A DNA stretch of 64,000 nt from Thuidium tamariscinum (GCA_947034885.2 OX344758.2:8868501-8932500), one strand, 5' to 3'. Shown: positions 1-11,940, counted from the first letter of the stretch. Numbers and translations: made by a program. Notes: generated by a model from the sequence alone, not told the origin.

Positions 1-944
1 TTTAGGAGTGGAAAGTGGAGATCTTCTACAATTATTTGACTTCAAATGAATTTTTTTGAATATTTTATTACCAATGATTCCGATAGTTTTAGAAATGCTA
101 AATTCCACAAAGACCTCACACATCCTTATAAGGTTAAAAATGCTAGAAAGTGAAGAAAATGAAAAAGGTTTTGTTGCACCAATGGATGTTTTATTTGAAA
201 TGATGCATGCATTATTTATGCAAAAGTTGTAAGTATTGCACTTCATAGTAATCCAATTAGTAAAACCAACCTTGGCCTTAAATTGTTGCAAAGGCCAAAA
301 AATAACCAATGGAAGATTTTGAAGATTAGTTTTAGAAATGAAGATTGCACCTATTGGTTCGAAAGCCAAATCATTTTTGGCAAAGTACCTTTGTGATAGG
401 TCTCATTCTTCCAAGGTTAACAAATTTTAGCCTACAATGTACACCTTTAGAATCTCAAGTCAATTTTTTACACATCTAAAACCAACATTACAGAAATTCA
501 TAGTCTAGTCATATGGCATCCAAAAACACATTCTAAGATAATCCTCTTTCATCCAGAACTTACACAAGCACTTGCATTACAATACGTAAATCATTTCCCA
601 CTGTGCAAAAACTCTTTATCATAAGGAGCTTATAAGGTCAATTTTAATAATCCCTGGTAGGTACCATGTGATATCATGTGCATATTTGCACCTGATATTG
701 GGCTCAGTCATGATAAAACACTTCCTACATTCTACATATCAGTTGTACAATGTAAACCCACAGGCAGAAGAATAACTCCAGAATGTGCACCCAGTTGTCC
801 AATCAGATGTTCGTTCCAAGCATAAACAGGTTATACGCAATAACAAAGAGTACAAATTCAAATTCCAAGGATGTCAATGATACCAGAATTGTTCCAGACT
901 GCACTTAGTGTAAGTCAGGACAAAAGAAGCAAAAAAAAATCCTT
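1..944. other. AT-rich flank, no gene recognised
   Basis: No coding pattern is visible on either strand. From about position 945 onward the sequence becomes alignable with the 3' flank of the second heat-shock factor gene, so the left part of this stretch lies outside that duplication. Confidence 0.5.
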
Positions 945-1302
945 ATAAATGGCCAGCATACCAGTAATCCACTCTACTGATACAAAACCGGTGCTCATCA
1001 TATTCATTAACGAATATCGACGTAAACCTACAGACTACTCCACCTCAACAAGGTACTTTCTATTTAGTGTACAATAGGACGGTTCTTGGGAACAAAATGC
1101 ACATACATTCATTCCAAATCGTCGTCACAAGAATTTACGGAGGGAACCTGCAGCGACAGTCGCTGATGTCTCAGGACTCCAAGGGTGCTTGCCCCCAGAG
1201 AAGCATGATCAATGATGCACCAAGCATGACGCTGCTATGTACCCGTCCCTCAGACGTCATCATGCTCTCCTGCACACCCACCAAACCAAACCCACCCGGC
1301 CT

Positions 1303-3574
1303 CTATCCAGGTGCAAGCTGCCCCATTCTTACAGACAGCTGGTCAACACTAGGCTTCTTCGACCACCAATCCTTCATATCTCCTCCCTCATCACCTATAT
1401 CTTCGAAGTCCCCCGCCGTTTCATCTACTACTGCTTCATTGCCATCAGCACCTAAACTCAACTCCTCCTCTAGTTCGTGATCTACAGCAGATGGACTCCC
1501 GCTTAGGAATTGCTCCCAGAACATATCGTTCGCAGCGGACACGCCTGGGCTACCCATGTTGGAGATTCCTTCCTCTCCATCAGATACGAGCCTGCTCCCA
1601 TCAACATGAAACTCCATAGGTTCTCCAGAAAGATCTTCAAGTTTAATTTCATCGCTGGAGTATTTGCTAAAGTTATCGTTACTCAACACACCTGATTTAT
1701 ACATGAGCGCAAAGATGAGTCAAAAATCATCCAGACAGAAAACGAGATTCAAATTTAACCATGAGCAATGCTCAAGAAGGGCAGAACATAAGTCCTCTAC
1801 CAAAATCGAATCAGCCGAATCAAAACTCAAGAAGGCTCATCCAAGAAAGTTCAAATCGTTCAAGTCAAGTATCTAAGATCATATATGAACACTTAAATTA
1901 CGTACTACAACCACATACCTTCTAGCCTTGGAATTCGCGCTGCCAGAGGCATCGGTAGATCCACCTGCTCAGGAGAAGCATCCGTCACAACGGGACCAAG
2001 ATATCCATCATCCAGCCCTGGCGTGTTCATTTCCGTCAATGTGACACCTGATTGCCGGTTCAGTGCACCCACATCAGGACCAGACGGTGCTGATCCCAAA
2101 TCCCTGAACAACGCCTCCATAGGACCACTGTCAAGACCAGGAGCAGACGACGCATCCGGTGAGTTGAAAAACTGCATTATCAAGGACCGAGCTCCATTCG
2201 ATTCCACCGCCCCGTTCGGCTGAAAGGCCACTATTTGATTATCGGCTGAAGTACCCGAGCTCATAGAATCATCTCCGCTCATCGAGTCTTGCTTTGGCAG
2301 ACGCCGCTTCTTTCGCACGCTCGCTGCAAGCCTCTTGTTCTCCGATTGTTGCATCAGTTGCGCAAGAAAGCTCGGATTCTGCATGGCTTTTGCAAGAAAC
2401 GACATCATGTGTTGCTGCCGATTCTCCGTTGTGTTCAGCCGCTGGCGCATTGCCTACATACAAGGATTCGCAACTCTCAGCAAAGTCACGAAGAGCACAT
2501 GTCCAGACCAATCACACAACAAAAGGAAAGACTCACCCTAAGACACCAACATCAATAACCAAGAACAAACCAACGGTCTATCCAAATTCAAGTACCTGCA
2601 TCTCTCGGTCCGTATTCTGCTGCTGCTGTCGCAGTCGAACCAATTCCACCATCAAAACGTTCTTGTCTCTCTTCAGCATCTCAATTTCACCTTCCAAACC
2701 GAACTTCCCCACTTCGACGAACGGCCCTATCGAACCCTGCTCGCTCAGCTGATGCTGGTGCTGATGCTGATGTGGATGCTGCGGTTGGGCTGATTGCTGC
2801 GAATGCGTCGCTGGTTTGCGACGATGGATGCCCCGCAGAAGATCGCGCCGACCGCGCAAGAAACCTTCGTTCGCGAACTCCCAACGATCCGGATCCACCT
2901 TGCGAAAACCCTGCAAACATTCAAAACAACCAAGTCACATCAGCAAGAACTCTAACTCGAAATCTAAAAAAGAAACACAAAAAAAGAATCCAAACGCTTG
3001 GAAATCTACTCAGAGGCCCAATCAACCAAAGAACTGGAGAAACCGGACTGACTCTGCTACCGTGCTCAAAAAGCAGAACAAAAGGGGGAATTGGCACCCT
3101 GCGTCTACTGTACTACGAAACAGGATCATCCGTTTCGCGAGCCAGATTATCTCCTACAATTCGCACTCGGAGCTCACAAACCACCACAATCCACCACGCC
3201 TAGCCAACCCTTCACCTCGGACCCCGAACAAAACTTACATAGGTATTCAATTGACGGACGAAGCTGGAAAAGTTGTTGTGCTTGAAATACTTCGGCAAAA
3301 GCTCCTGGGCGAAATCCGGGGGACTCCACACGATGAAGCTGTTGTTCCCGCTGCTCCAAGACACCACATGGTCCGTCGCGGGATCGTCCACCATATCATA
3401 CGTCTTCGTCAGAAACGGAGGCGGAGCAGTGCCCTGCAACCCGTCCATGGGCTGGGGCGCCTGGCTGCCCACAACAGAAGACGCCGGCACCACATCCGAA
3501 TTCACTCGGTCCTGTCCCATGCTCTCTTCCAGAGAAGGCCAGTGCGGATCCGTCTTCACCACCTGCGACACCAT
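1303..3574 (-). CDS. Class A1-type heat-stress transcription factor, copy A
   Basis: Four exons on the minus strand: 3574-3239, 2910-2596, 2453-1919 and 1691-1303, all GT-AG and phase-consistent, giving about 524 residues. The protein starts [12 protein letters not shown]; the GTG codons farther upstream are not taken as starts. The DNA-binding domain begins around residue 52 ([14 protein letters not shown]) and is split by the intron typical of plant HSFs between QLNTY and [10 protein letters not shown]. It is followed by a His/Gln-rich linker, a class-A HR-A/B coiled coil starting [13 protein letters not shown], a basic nuclear localisation signal (VRKKRRLPK), an AHA-type activator motif (DMFWEQFL) and a C-terminal export-like segment ([14 protein letters not shown]). 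These parts together fit an HsfA1-like master activator that trimerises and binds heat-shock elements in the nucleus. It is the inverted paralogue of the gene at 20398-22865. Class assignment is from motif memory, not a tree. Confidence 0.93.
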
Positions 3575-3655
3575 TCTCTTTCCTCTCCCTGCCACCACTC
3601 ACTCCCGCCTCCCCCCCATCTCCTGAATTCCACAAACTCAAAATCCCAACCCTCG

Positions 3656-3691
3656 CTAAGAACAAGAAATCGCACAGCTGATGAGTCTCAT
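3656..3691 (-). other. Upstream ORF 2 of HSF copy A (11 codons)
   Basis: The ORF reads MRLISCAISCS and ends 81 nt before the HSF start codon. The matching ORF in copy B starts with the same MRLISC but runs to 33 codons, because copy A lacks 9 nt in frame and has TAG where copy B has TGG. Whether it lies in the mature leader is inferred from its position. Confidence 0.55.
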
Positions 3692-3731
3692 CAAGCGATC
3701 CCCTCGCGTCCAGGAAAACGCAACTCCAACG

Positions 3732-3758
3732 TCAATTACTTGCTAACGCCACCGCCAT
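3732..3758 (-). other. Upstream ORF 1 of HSF copy A (8 codons)
   Basis: The ORF reads MAVALASN and stops. Copy B has MAVALGGN at the equivalent place with the same length and stop codon. Conservation of start, length and stop suggests a translated leader peptide, although recent duplication alone could explain it. Confidence 0.5.
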
Positions 3759-3785
3759 GTACTCCCTCAATCCGACAACAAAACG

Positions 3786-4364
3786 ATTTCCAACCAAATC
3801 CTCACTACTCAATCCAACATCAAAATTGCTCCAGTCAGAAATTCCAACAAACTATCATCTGTCCCCCTCATCTGTCCATATCGTCTGTTCCTACCGCCAG
3901 AGATTCCGTGGCGAATACTCCAAGCAGCATCGTGGACGCCACGATTCGTACCCTAGCTCCACCGACAGAGCAGCGTGGTGACGTAGTAATCGGTGAAGAA
4001 GAAAAGAATCCGGCACTTTGAATTGGACGACGCGCGACCATGGCGAACCGTAAGTTAATTCGCAGGAGACGACGAAGAGAATTGGAGGGGAATCGGAACT
4101 TCAATGAAACCCTAAGTCAGAGAAGGTGCGTGGGGTTCTTCTGTGCATGGAATTGCCTCAGGTGGTGACGAGCTTATGTAGGGCCCGTCGCACGCGTCGT
4201 CACCGGCCTTCTCGGCGGCGGGACTGGGTGCGGTGTGCGCTTTTATCATGGGGGCTGTAGGACAGTGCCGGGCGGCGTTTCCCGTGGATGGATGGAGCTG
4301 CTTTCGATTTCTATGGAATTGGATGGAGGAGAACTGTATAAGGACCTGAACCCCTAAATGCACC
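3786..4364 (-). promoter_or_regulatory. Probable promoter and leader of HSF copy A
   Basis: A GC-rich stretch directly upstream of the duplicated leader. On the minus strand it contains CTACATAAG (a TATA-like candidate near 4170) followed by TTAGGGTTTCATTGAAG near 4100, a telo-box-like motif often found close to plant transcription starts. I found no clean heat-shock element. The sequence is unrelated to the region upstream of copy B. Confidence 0.4.
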
Positions 4365-6707
4365 GCATTTGAGTGTAGCCTAAACTTTTGAAGTTGAAAT
4401 AATATCTCTGCAAAGTACTAGTTTTTCATACATTCTTTTTTCTTGAATACCCTCTAATGTCTATTTTACACATCAAAGAGTATGAATATCCACTATAGTC
4501 TATTTTACACATCAAAAAGTATTAGTTTTGGTTCTTTCTTTCTTTTTCTTGTCAATAGAGTTATTCGCAAAGTGAACTGGAGTTTTCTAGAGTTTCGTCC
4601 TCACTTTTGAAACCAGATTTAGCTAGCCTGATACATACAAGACACACATTTATTGAGTTGGGACCACACGGTAGCCCACTTAGGCATGGTTTTGGCTTTG
4701 GTTTGAGGCTTGGAAGGTGGGGGGGACAATGGCAGCTAAAATCTTAGGATGTGTCATGAACTCTCATTGGCTCCCTCAAACTCCGGTCCAAATTTTTTTT
4801 CTCACCTTTTTGGAGGTTTAGAAAGTTTGGTCCCCACTTTCTACATCGAGGTTGCAAAATGGAGTTTGAGAGGGGATTTTACGAATAACTCTAATATCCT
4901 TCAAATTATATTTTTAAACATATGAAGTACAATTTTGGATACTTATTTTCTACCTAAATAACCTTAAATTATATTCTAACATCAAAAAATAAATTTTGAA
5001 AAGAATTGTTTATGATTATTCTATTGAAGATTTTGTGCAAAGTCATCCATTACAAATCTTGAAGTTCATTATATGATTTTTGAGGTTTTCAGAATAGTAT
5101 GGATTCCCGAATTGTAGGAACATTGTGAGAAACTTTGGAACTCTACTACATAGGCAAGTTGATGTAGTGGAGACATTTCCACATCAAATAATACTAATTC
5201 ATTCATTCATCTTTATTTTTTTGGATGTAAATACTTTTCTAAGTCAATTTTCGGTTTTTAAATACTTTTGAAATTTTTTGGAATATTTTTTTTAATCAAA
5301 AAACCAAACTAGCAGGGAATGGTTCATTGTACAAAGAATAGTTTTAAGGAACAACCTTGAAATAGTCTCTTAGAGGGATGAAAAATCATTTAATGTTAGT
5401 GATTGAAACTCATAGAGACAAGTATGAAGTAAACTATATCTTGAGGAAAAAATCAAATTGAAAATTTATTTTTTTAGAATTGTAGGATGGATTTTGAGAA
5501 TTTGTACATCAATTACGGTTCGAGTTACAGTTATGCATATTATATCCTTTCACCTCATTTTTATGAATTTTTATTTTTAGGTTTGACCTATTAAAAGTAG
5601 ACTAAATGACTTCAAATCATTTCTAAAATTTTAGCAATCACTCTTATGATCAAACATTATGATCATTTAATCTACAAGTAAAATTGTTGTGTTTCCTATA
5701 TGATCCAACTTCTATGGTTTTTCTTTCCTAACTCCTTCATAACTTTTAGAAACAATGCTCCTAAAGTCTCTTTTTGCTCCTATAAATATAAAGATTACCA
5801 CAACAGTTTTATTGGAAAAGAACCTTACAACTCTATATAGAGTGCATTTAAGAATAGAAGGATTTTGCCACTTAGACATTGGGAATCAAATGGAAGTCAC
5901 AACAAAAAAATATCGTTGTTGAGGGATATACCTTCCAACAAAAAAAAGTCTTCAAGGATTTTCTTCTATATTATATTAAGGATGACAGGTAATGACAAAA
6001 TTTATAAAGATATATTATAGAATACAACTTTAAACAACAAGTAAATGATGAATTTCAAACAAAGTTTCTAAAATGTAATCTATAGATCATATCCATATAG
6101 TAAAATCATTTGTTTTACCAACTAACATTTTTCAATAAAATTTGAAATAAAAAATTAATCATTTGTTTTTAAGTAGATTATTGATTGAATAATTGAAATT
6201 CTCGTAATTAAAGGTACTTTAACTTTGTCAATATCAATTATATTCTAATTATAATGATATTGTTGAGATTTTAATTTTACTTGTGTATGCAAGTCATTTT
6301 TGAGTGACCATTTTGTGAAATGAAAAGTTTGATTTTGACGTTGAATATATTTCATAACATTCAGTAGCATTCATAGAGATTGCCTTTTCTTCTTTGCACT
6401 CTTCATCTACAAAGTTCATCTACATATTATTATTTTAAATTTCAATACTAGGATAGTGGTAGTATAGCTACGGTGAACTTCATTTTTTTAGTTGTTTCTA
6501 AGACCAAATATAGAAATAACATATAGTTGTAAAGATAGATGGTTTTCTCAAAATCTTTAAATCCATAAAATACTATATTATTGTATTTTCTTGCCAATTT
6601 TCCATCAATAGCTTATTTTAAATTTTTATTGTAGAATAGAAGCTCTATATGTACATATGGGGAGGTAGCAGGTAGAACAATCCATGTGGGTTCTTTAAAC
6701 TCTTAGA
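4365..6707. other. AT-rich intergenic DNA, no gene recognised
   Basis: Very AT-rich sequence with stops in all frames. I see no coding exon or obvious complete transposon here. Confidence 0.5.
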
Positions 6708-6900
6708 CATTAGAAGAAATTTGAGGCCTCTAAAGGCCGTTTCGGGATTGTTCCCTAATTGCTGGCCGTTGTCAAGGCGGCATTTATCCCCCCAAAAAAT
6801 AAAAATTGGGATCTTGAAATATGGAAAAAAAAGCCAATTTTTAAAAAATGATATGGCACTCTCTCGACCACGTCGGATTTCAGTTCACGTGACAGAAACT

Positions 6901-9187
6901 AGGGGAGGACACTTCCTGTTTTTTAATAACCTACGTGCGGCGGAAGATAGGGTACATTTAAATAATCTTGGGTAAAATTTATAGGAAATTTATATATAAA
7001 ATAGGGGACATTAGAAAGGCAAAGTGTTTAAAAATAAAATAGGGATGATAATATGGCTGATTTTTCCGCTTTATGGTAAAATAGGGTCTCTTTTAATGTT
7101 GCCAAGCACTACTAGAAAATGATGTCCAAATCAACAAAAAATCAACAAATTTTTGTTAATTTTGGTACTGTATCGACCGTTTTCACAAAATTTTGTTGAT
7201 TTGGCACTAGTTAACAAATAAGTGTTAACCCCTAAAGGACCAACCCTTTGTTTTTGGCAACATAACTTTTTGGGGCAGGTACCTGTGAATGGAGTTTTTA
7301 ATATTTTTCTTTGAAATTTTTACACAACATGGAATCTAGGAATATCTTTAAGGCCCAACAATTTTCATAACTTTTGACTACATTGTCAAAAAGTTATTGC
7401 ATAATATGTTGCTTTTTTCTCAACTCGGGCAGTTCGGGCAGATCTGAAAAAATCACTTTTTTGAAAAATTGAAATTTGAAATTGGTTTGTCAAACTTATA
7501 TATACATGGAAAGCTTTAAATCATTCTAATTTGATCAATGAGATGAAAGTTATGAAGTTTTTTAGTTTGTGGGTAGTTATGGATTCTTTACTTTGAAATA
7601 AACTTTGAAATCATTTATCTAACTCAATTTTCAATATTTTTGAAAAACAATAAAAACATTAGATGTAGATATTTTATTATAATGTCACAACCGTTGGGAT
7701 TGTCATTTTTTAATTCTATAATTAAATTCTTAACAATTTAGTATATTACATGATTCACTACTTCTTTCTACTTACTATTTTTTTTCTATATGTTGTACAA
7801 TTCCAAATGATTTGAAATTTTTTGAGCACGTAGCCAACTTGTTCTTACTAAATAATCCAAAGAAGCACAACCATTTTGACCATTTTTTCATACAAATCAG
7901 ACCTTCTAAACCGCAGCTGCCCAATTTTCAGCAGGGTTAAAAAAATGAATTTTTCAAATTCAAACGCTAATATCTTGCAATCCACACGGTGGATTCTTCT
8001 GAAATTTTTTCCACATCATTTCTATCTACTTTACTACAAGATCCTACGGTTACATTTGTCCAAAAATATTTTTTTTCTAAAACTTGGTACTTGCACTAAA
8101 AATGACAGTTTTGGAGAGTTTTTAGTGGAAACATAGTCAAAGAACTTTAGGGGTTAAATATTTTGTTGATTTGGGTAGTGCACTGTCCAAATCAACAAAA
8201 AATTTAACACTTATTTGTTAACTAGGAATTTCAAAAGTTTCATATAAGTTTCTTCATTTGTGCAATGTCTAAATAACCGTGCTTGAAATTTTATGCAAAA
8301 ACAAATGCTTCTTCCCAAGTCAATCATTCAAAGTTCAGTGTTTTTGAACATCAGCAGACTTTGGTGGCCATTTTTGCATAGTAAAACAACTTTTTTGAGA
8401 AAACTTTAAGCTAATGAAAGTTGAAAAATAAAATTATCTTTCATCTCCAAAAATCCGTTTGAGATTTCAAGTTTTCAATCAAAAGTTATGGACAAAAATC
8501 AGAGAAGGATTAAAGAGGACATTGTATTTGACATTTTAAGAAACCTTCTCTAAATTCTATCCATAACTTTTTATTGGAGACTTGAAATCTCAAACGGATT
8601 TTTTTTAAATGAAAGTTTGTTGTATATTCCAACTTTTATTAGTTGAAAATTTTCTTAAATAAGTTGTTTTTCTATGTGTAAACGGCCACCAAAGTCATCT
8701 GATTTTAACATAACAAAGACAAACTAAAAGGAAGAAGTAGCTAAATTAATTCTAATTCCATTCTAGATCACTTGTGGCTATGCATGTTGTAGTGGTTTAA
8801 GACTTTGGACCTCAACCTTGAGGTCCAAGGTTCAAACCTTGTGGCCGGCGGTCGCCCGCGTGGCGGGGTTGCCTAGGTGGCATGACTTTGCTGACGTGGC
8901 ATCTGTCACGTGGCAGATTTTGATTGGTCCAAAAAAATTTATGTTTTCAAATTTTTCTCATGAATGTCCAAATTAACAAAAAAATGAATAAGCAAATAAA
9001 CACTTCTCTGTTCTCATATGTCCGGGACAACACGTCCAAATCAACAATTTTCTGTTAAATTTTTGTTGATCTGGACACGATTTTTCTAGTAGTGAAGTAA
9101 TGATTACAAGTAATTGATAGCCCCCCTAAAAATACCCCACCGCCGCACGTGGGTCCCCCAAATACACAAGAAGTGTCCTCCCCGGGG
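6901..9187. mobile_element. Middle element: MULE-like MITE inserted in the outer element
   Basis: It is flanked by the 9-bp direct repeat ACAGAAACT (6892-6900 and 9188-9196), as expected for a Mutator-like insertion. Its ends are inverted repeats containing GGGGAGGACACTTC. Removing the inner CACTA element and one AAG leaves about 296 bp, almost the length of the intact relative at 29235-29532. No transposase is encoded. The superfamily call rests on target-site length and end structure only. Confidence 0.75.
7107..9094. mobile_element. Inner element: non-autonomous CACTA transposon
   Basis: The ends are CACTACTAGAAAAT and its complement ending TTTTTCTAGTAGTG, with a 3-bp target duplication AAG at 7104-7106 and 9095-9097. 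Both are hallmarks of CACTA (EnSpm) elements. The 1988-bp interior has sub-terminal repeats of GTCCAAATCAACAAAA in both orientations and an internal inverted pair around 8440-8600, but no transposase ORF. Its empty site is seen at 29235-29532, where TTGCCAAGTAATGATTAC is continuous. Degenerate relatives lie near 28690-29200 and 38330-39130. Confidence 0.88.
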
Positions 9188-9609
9188 ACAGAAACTGCGT
9201 TTCCACAGTTCGGGAACCCGCAGTCTTCTAATGCCCTCAGATTTCTTCTAATGAGATGTAGTCTATGAACTGTTCATATTGAAGTCTACTGAAAGTAAAA
9301 ATTGTGTTAAAATTAGAGTTCCAAATCTCATTTACACATGGTAGAATAACTTACTGCAAAAAAATTTGAATTAAAAAATGTTATTAATTCAAGTTAAGTT
9401 TCATCTCCAAAAATCCATTTGAGATTTCAAGCCTCCATTCAAAAGTTACGAACAAATTTTAGAGGATATTTCAAAATGTCATTAAAAGAATCTCCTCCCA
9501 ACTCTTCTCTGAAATTTGTTCGAGCCATCTGCTACAGTAAAAGAAGAAAAAAAAACGGACCATGATTTTCGTGGAACTAGACGAGGGGGAGGGAGAGGAG
9601 CTCCAAACA

Positions 9610-9945
9610 CTAAGGTAGAAGGCTCTTAAATGGAGCAGGTTCTAAAATGGTGCCCTATCTTAAATGTACAGTACTTGTACATGTTGCTTTTTTATAGCCT
9701 TCATCAGTGTACTGACAGTGTACATTTTAGCTAGGACACCATTTTTGAGCCCTATGTCCTTTCAACTTCAAAATTTGATAACTAATTCCACAAAGCTCAA
9801 AAAAATATGAAACGACTTGGGTTAAATGTCAATTCTACTTGTCTTTCAAGAAAAATTTACTGAAAAAATATTTCTAGAAATTTTACCTCCCTGAAATTCT
9901 GTTTCAGCCCTTAGATGATCCATTATAGGACCTAAGACCGAAACA
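9610..9945 (+). repeat. Dispersed repeat, copy 1 (inverted partner at 45304-45630)
   Basis: About 335 bp that aligns end to end with the reverse complement of 45304-45630, including GGTTCTAAAATGGTGCCCTA, an internal TGTACA-rich inverted segment and CCTCCCTGAAATTCTGTTTC. No coding capacity; probably a transposon-derived repeat. Confidence 0.75.
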
Positions 9946-10254
9946 CTACACTACTGGACCACCCTTAACTGAAAGACTACTGGACCACTCCCTCCGCCAT
10001 CATGTCAGAGAGAGCATCATCATCCAATGGCCGAGTGCGCTTTGGCATCCACGGCTGCCCGTGGGTCGGGGGTGCCGCTCTCCGTGACTGCTGACGGGGT
10101 CCCTGGGGGGGCACTTTTGACGTCACAGTGGTGACGTGGCGTTCCCTTGGAGGTGTACTTTTTGGGGTGCAGTTCTCGTCCAATGAAACGCATTCCTTTG
10201 GATGGGGGCTTTGCCTTGAGGACCACTCCGTCAAGAGCATTCGAACTGCCCCAC
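9946..10254. other. GC-rich segment without a recognised gene
   Basis: A locally GC-rich patch with overlapping ORFs in several frames (up to 124 codons on the minus strand), none resembling a protein family I recognise. It adjoins transposon ends on both sides, so captured or transposon-internal DNA is the likeliest explanation. Confidence 0.35.
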
Positions 10255-10264
10255 CCAGACGGAC

Positions 10265-10551
10265 GGCGCGCGTTAAATCCTGTAAACAAAACTTACGTAC
10301 CGCAGCTGAATTTATCCCAGGGTAAACACTGAAATTTTTTATTTTTTTCAAAATTTATTTTTTTCAATTTCTGAATTCATATTTGGATTCAGAGACCCCA
10401 AATTAGCTAGGGAGGACTTAGACACAACCAAAAAAAACAAGAAAACCTAAACCCCCAAACCCTTATCGACCCCTAGTAAAACAAGTTTTACCTACAAGGG
10501 GCTTGATTTACCTGCGCCACGTCAGGTTCGTTTACAGGATTTAACGTCTTG
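10265..10551. mobile_element. hAT-like MITE (GTTAAATCCTG family)
   Basis: Inverted ends GCGTTAAATCCTGTAAAC and GTTTACAGGATTTAACGTC lie inside the 10-bp direct repeat CCAGACGGAC (10255-10264 and 10552-10561). Related ends occur at 15325-16660, 17141-17409, 31977-33636 and 61347-61614. No ORF of note. Confidence 0.65.
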
Positions 10552-10581
10552 CCAGACGGACAGGTGGCATTCACTCTCAGA

Positions 10582-10856
10582 TATTAGAGGGGATTTGAGG
10601 CCTCCGAAGGGCCGTTTTGGGGTTGTTCTCCGAAACTGTTTCTGTAACTGTTAGCCGGGTCAGGTCAACATTTATCAAAAAAAAATTGGGGGGGTCTGGA
10701 AATATGAAAAAAAGCCCTCTATTTTATTTTATTTTCAAAAAAAAAGTATGACATGGCACTCTCTCAACCATGTAGGATTTCTGTTCACGCGGCAGAAACT
10801 ACGTTCCTGCAGTTCGGAAACCCGCAGTCTTCCAATGGCCTCAAAAATCCTCTAAT
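10582..10856. mobile_element. CATTAG-family MITE, uninterrupted copy
   Basis: The ends are ATTAGAGGGGATTTGAGGCC and GGCCTCAAAAATCCTCTAAT. Internally it carries CATGGCACTCTCTC and CCCGCAGTCTTCCAATG, matching the two halves of the interrupted element at 6708-9253, so it serves as that element's empty site. Confidence 0.75.
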
Positions 10857-10874
10857 GGGATCAAGGTTTTTAAA

Positions 10875-11440
10875 CAAATGTTCATTTTTGGAAGTTGTTC
10901 AAGTGTTTAGATTGTAAATTGATTTTCTTTCTCATTTTTGCTTGGATGAAAGTCATCCTAACTTGTAGAGGTACTTTATTAAGATGTTGGATTTAATGGT
11001 TGGATTTGGCGTTACTAGAATACATATTTTTTGAAAATTACAAATGTGAAAGTATGTCAAGTGGTTGACAAAGCCAAAATTGCATTGACTCTAATTCAAA
11101 ACTAGATTTGCAAAAATGAGGTCATAGATTTAAAGAATTCAAAAATTCTCCAGAATCACTATATCAAGAGAACCTCATTTCAAACCCATTCCAACAAAAT
11201 TTACTCTAAAAATGACAATGTTCTCTTTATTTTTGAATTTTGATGGAATTTTGAAATTCCCCTTCTAAAATTTATAGAAAATATTAATGATAGCATTAGT
11301 AAATCTAACCATATGGATAGAATCTAAAACTCATAATCCACAACTTTTGTTTTTATATAAATTTCAAAATATTCTTCCAAATAATACTTTATAATGATTT
11401 TTTTTCAAATCATTAATCTCGAAAAAGAAAAGGGATGCTT
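10875..11440 (+). repeat. Degenerate dispersed repeat (partner 35290-35860, inverted)
   Basis: The segment aligns with the reverse complement of 35290-35860 at moderate identity, for example AATGGTTGGATTTGG and GTCAAGTGGTTGAC. No coding pattern. The family is unknown to me. Confidence 0.5.
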
Positions 11441-11940
11441 AGGGATTAAATTTTTTTAAATAAATTTTTTTAAATAAATTTTTTAAGAAATTTTCATTGA
11501 AAGATAAAATGACAGTGACATATGTTGTATATATATTTTACTAAAAGATATTGAATGCACTTTAAGAGAAAGGGGTGTTTTAAGTATAATCTTAGTACTA
11601 CAGTCTTTTAAGTAATGACTTTTAAGTAAGGTTTTTAGTAAAATTTTACTAGAAAGACAGAAGTTAACCTTGGAGTAAACCTTCAATTTTGTGTCAATGC
11701 AAGTAACATTAGTAGAAAGTTCTGATCAAAATAATAGAAAATCAACAGTTTTCTATTGTTTTTGGTATTTGTAGTTACAATTTGATCATATCAATGGAAT
11801 TTTATGAAGACACTAATAGAATTCTATTTTTTTAACACAATTCGAATTTGTTTTGATCAAACTAATATGAATTCAATTAGTTTCATAAGAAACAATTATT
11901 TTATACACACACATGTAATTTCAACCATAGCGTATGTAAT

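Larger units (their letters stand above)
945..3785 (-). repeat. Duplication unit A carrying HSF copy A
   Basis: This segment matches 20180-23240 in opposite orientation. The match includes all four exons, all three introns, the 3' flank (for example the shared CTGGCCATTT near 945-955 on the minus strand and at 23228-23237) and the first part of the 5' leader. Introns 1 and 2 align almost base for base with small indels, which indicates a fairly recent segmental duplication. Similarity stops abruptly just upstream of a shared GAGGGAGTACATGGCGGTGG, so the two promoters are not homologous as far as I can see. Confidence 0.85.
6708..9253. mobile_element. Outer inverted-repeat element (CATTAG family), interrupted
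   Basis: The ends are inverted repeats: CATTAGAAGAAATTTGAGG at the left and its near complement ending TTCTTCTAATG at the right. Without its insertions the element would be about 250 bp. Uninterrupted relatives lie at 10582-10856, 12288-12555 and 30488-30771. The insertion point is clear by comparison with the 10582 copy, which reads GCAGAAACTACG without a break. No coding capacity, so a MITE-like element; superfamily not assigned. Confidence 0.75.

Noticed and set aside
3575-3598. Eight-codon upstream extension of the HSF proteins (VAGRGKR)
   Set aside because: It would need a GTG start. The first ATG gives MVSQVV in both copies.
2816-4021. 401-codon plus-strand ORF
   Set aside because: It lies antisense to HSF copy A exons and promoter; its composition (Arg, His, Ser-rich) is that of a shadow frame, and the true gene is certain on the minus strand.
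7876-8136. ORF inside the CACTA element as a transposase fragment
   Set aside because: Only 86 codons, Phe/Leu/Lys-biased as expected from AT-rich DNA, with no transposase motif.
10020-10351. ORFs of 89 and 124 codons in the GC-rich patch
   Set aside because: Several overlapping frames are open on both strands, no family is recognised, and the patch is bounded by transposon ends.
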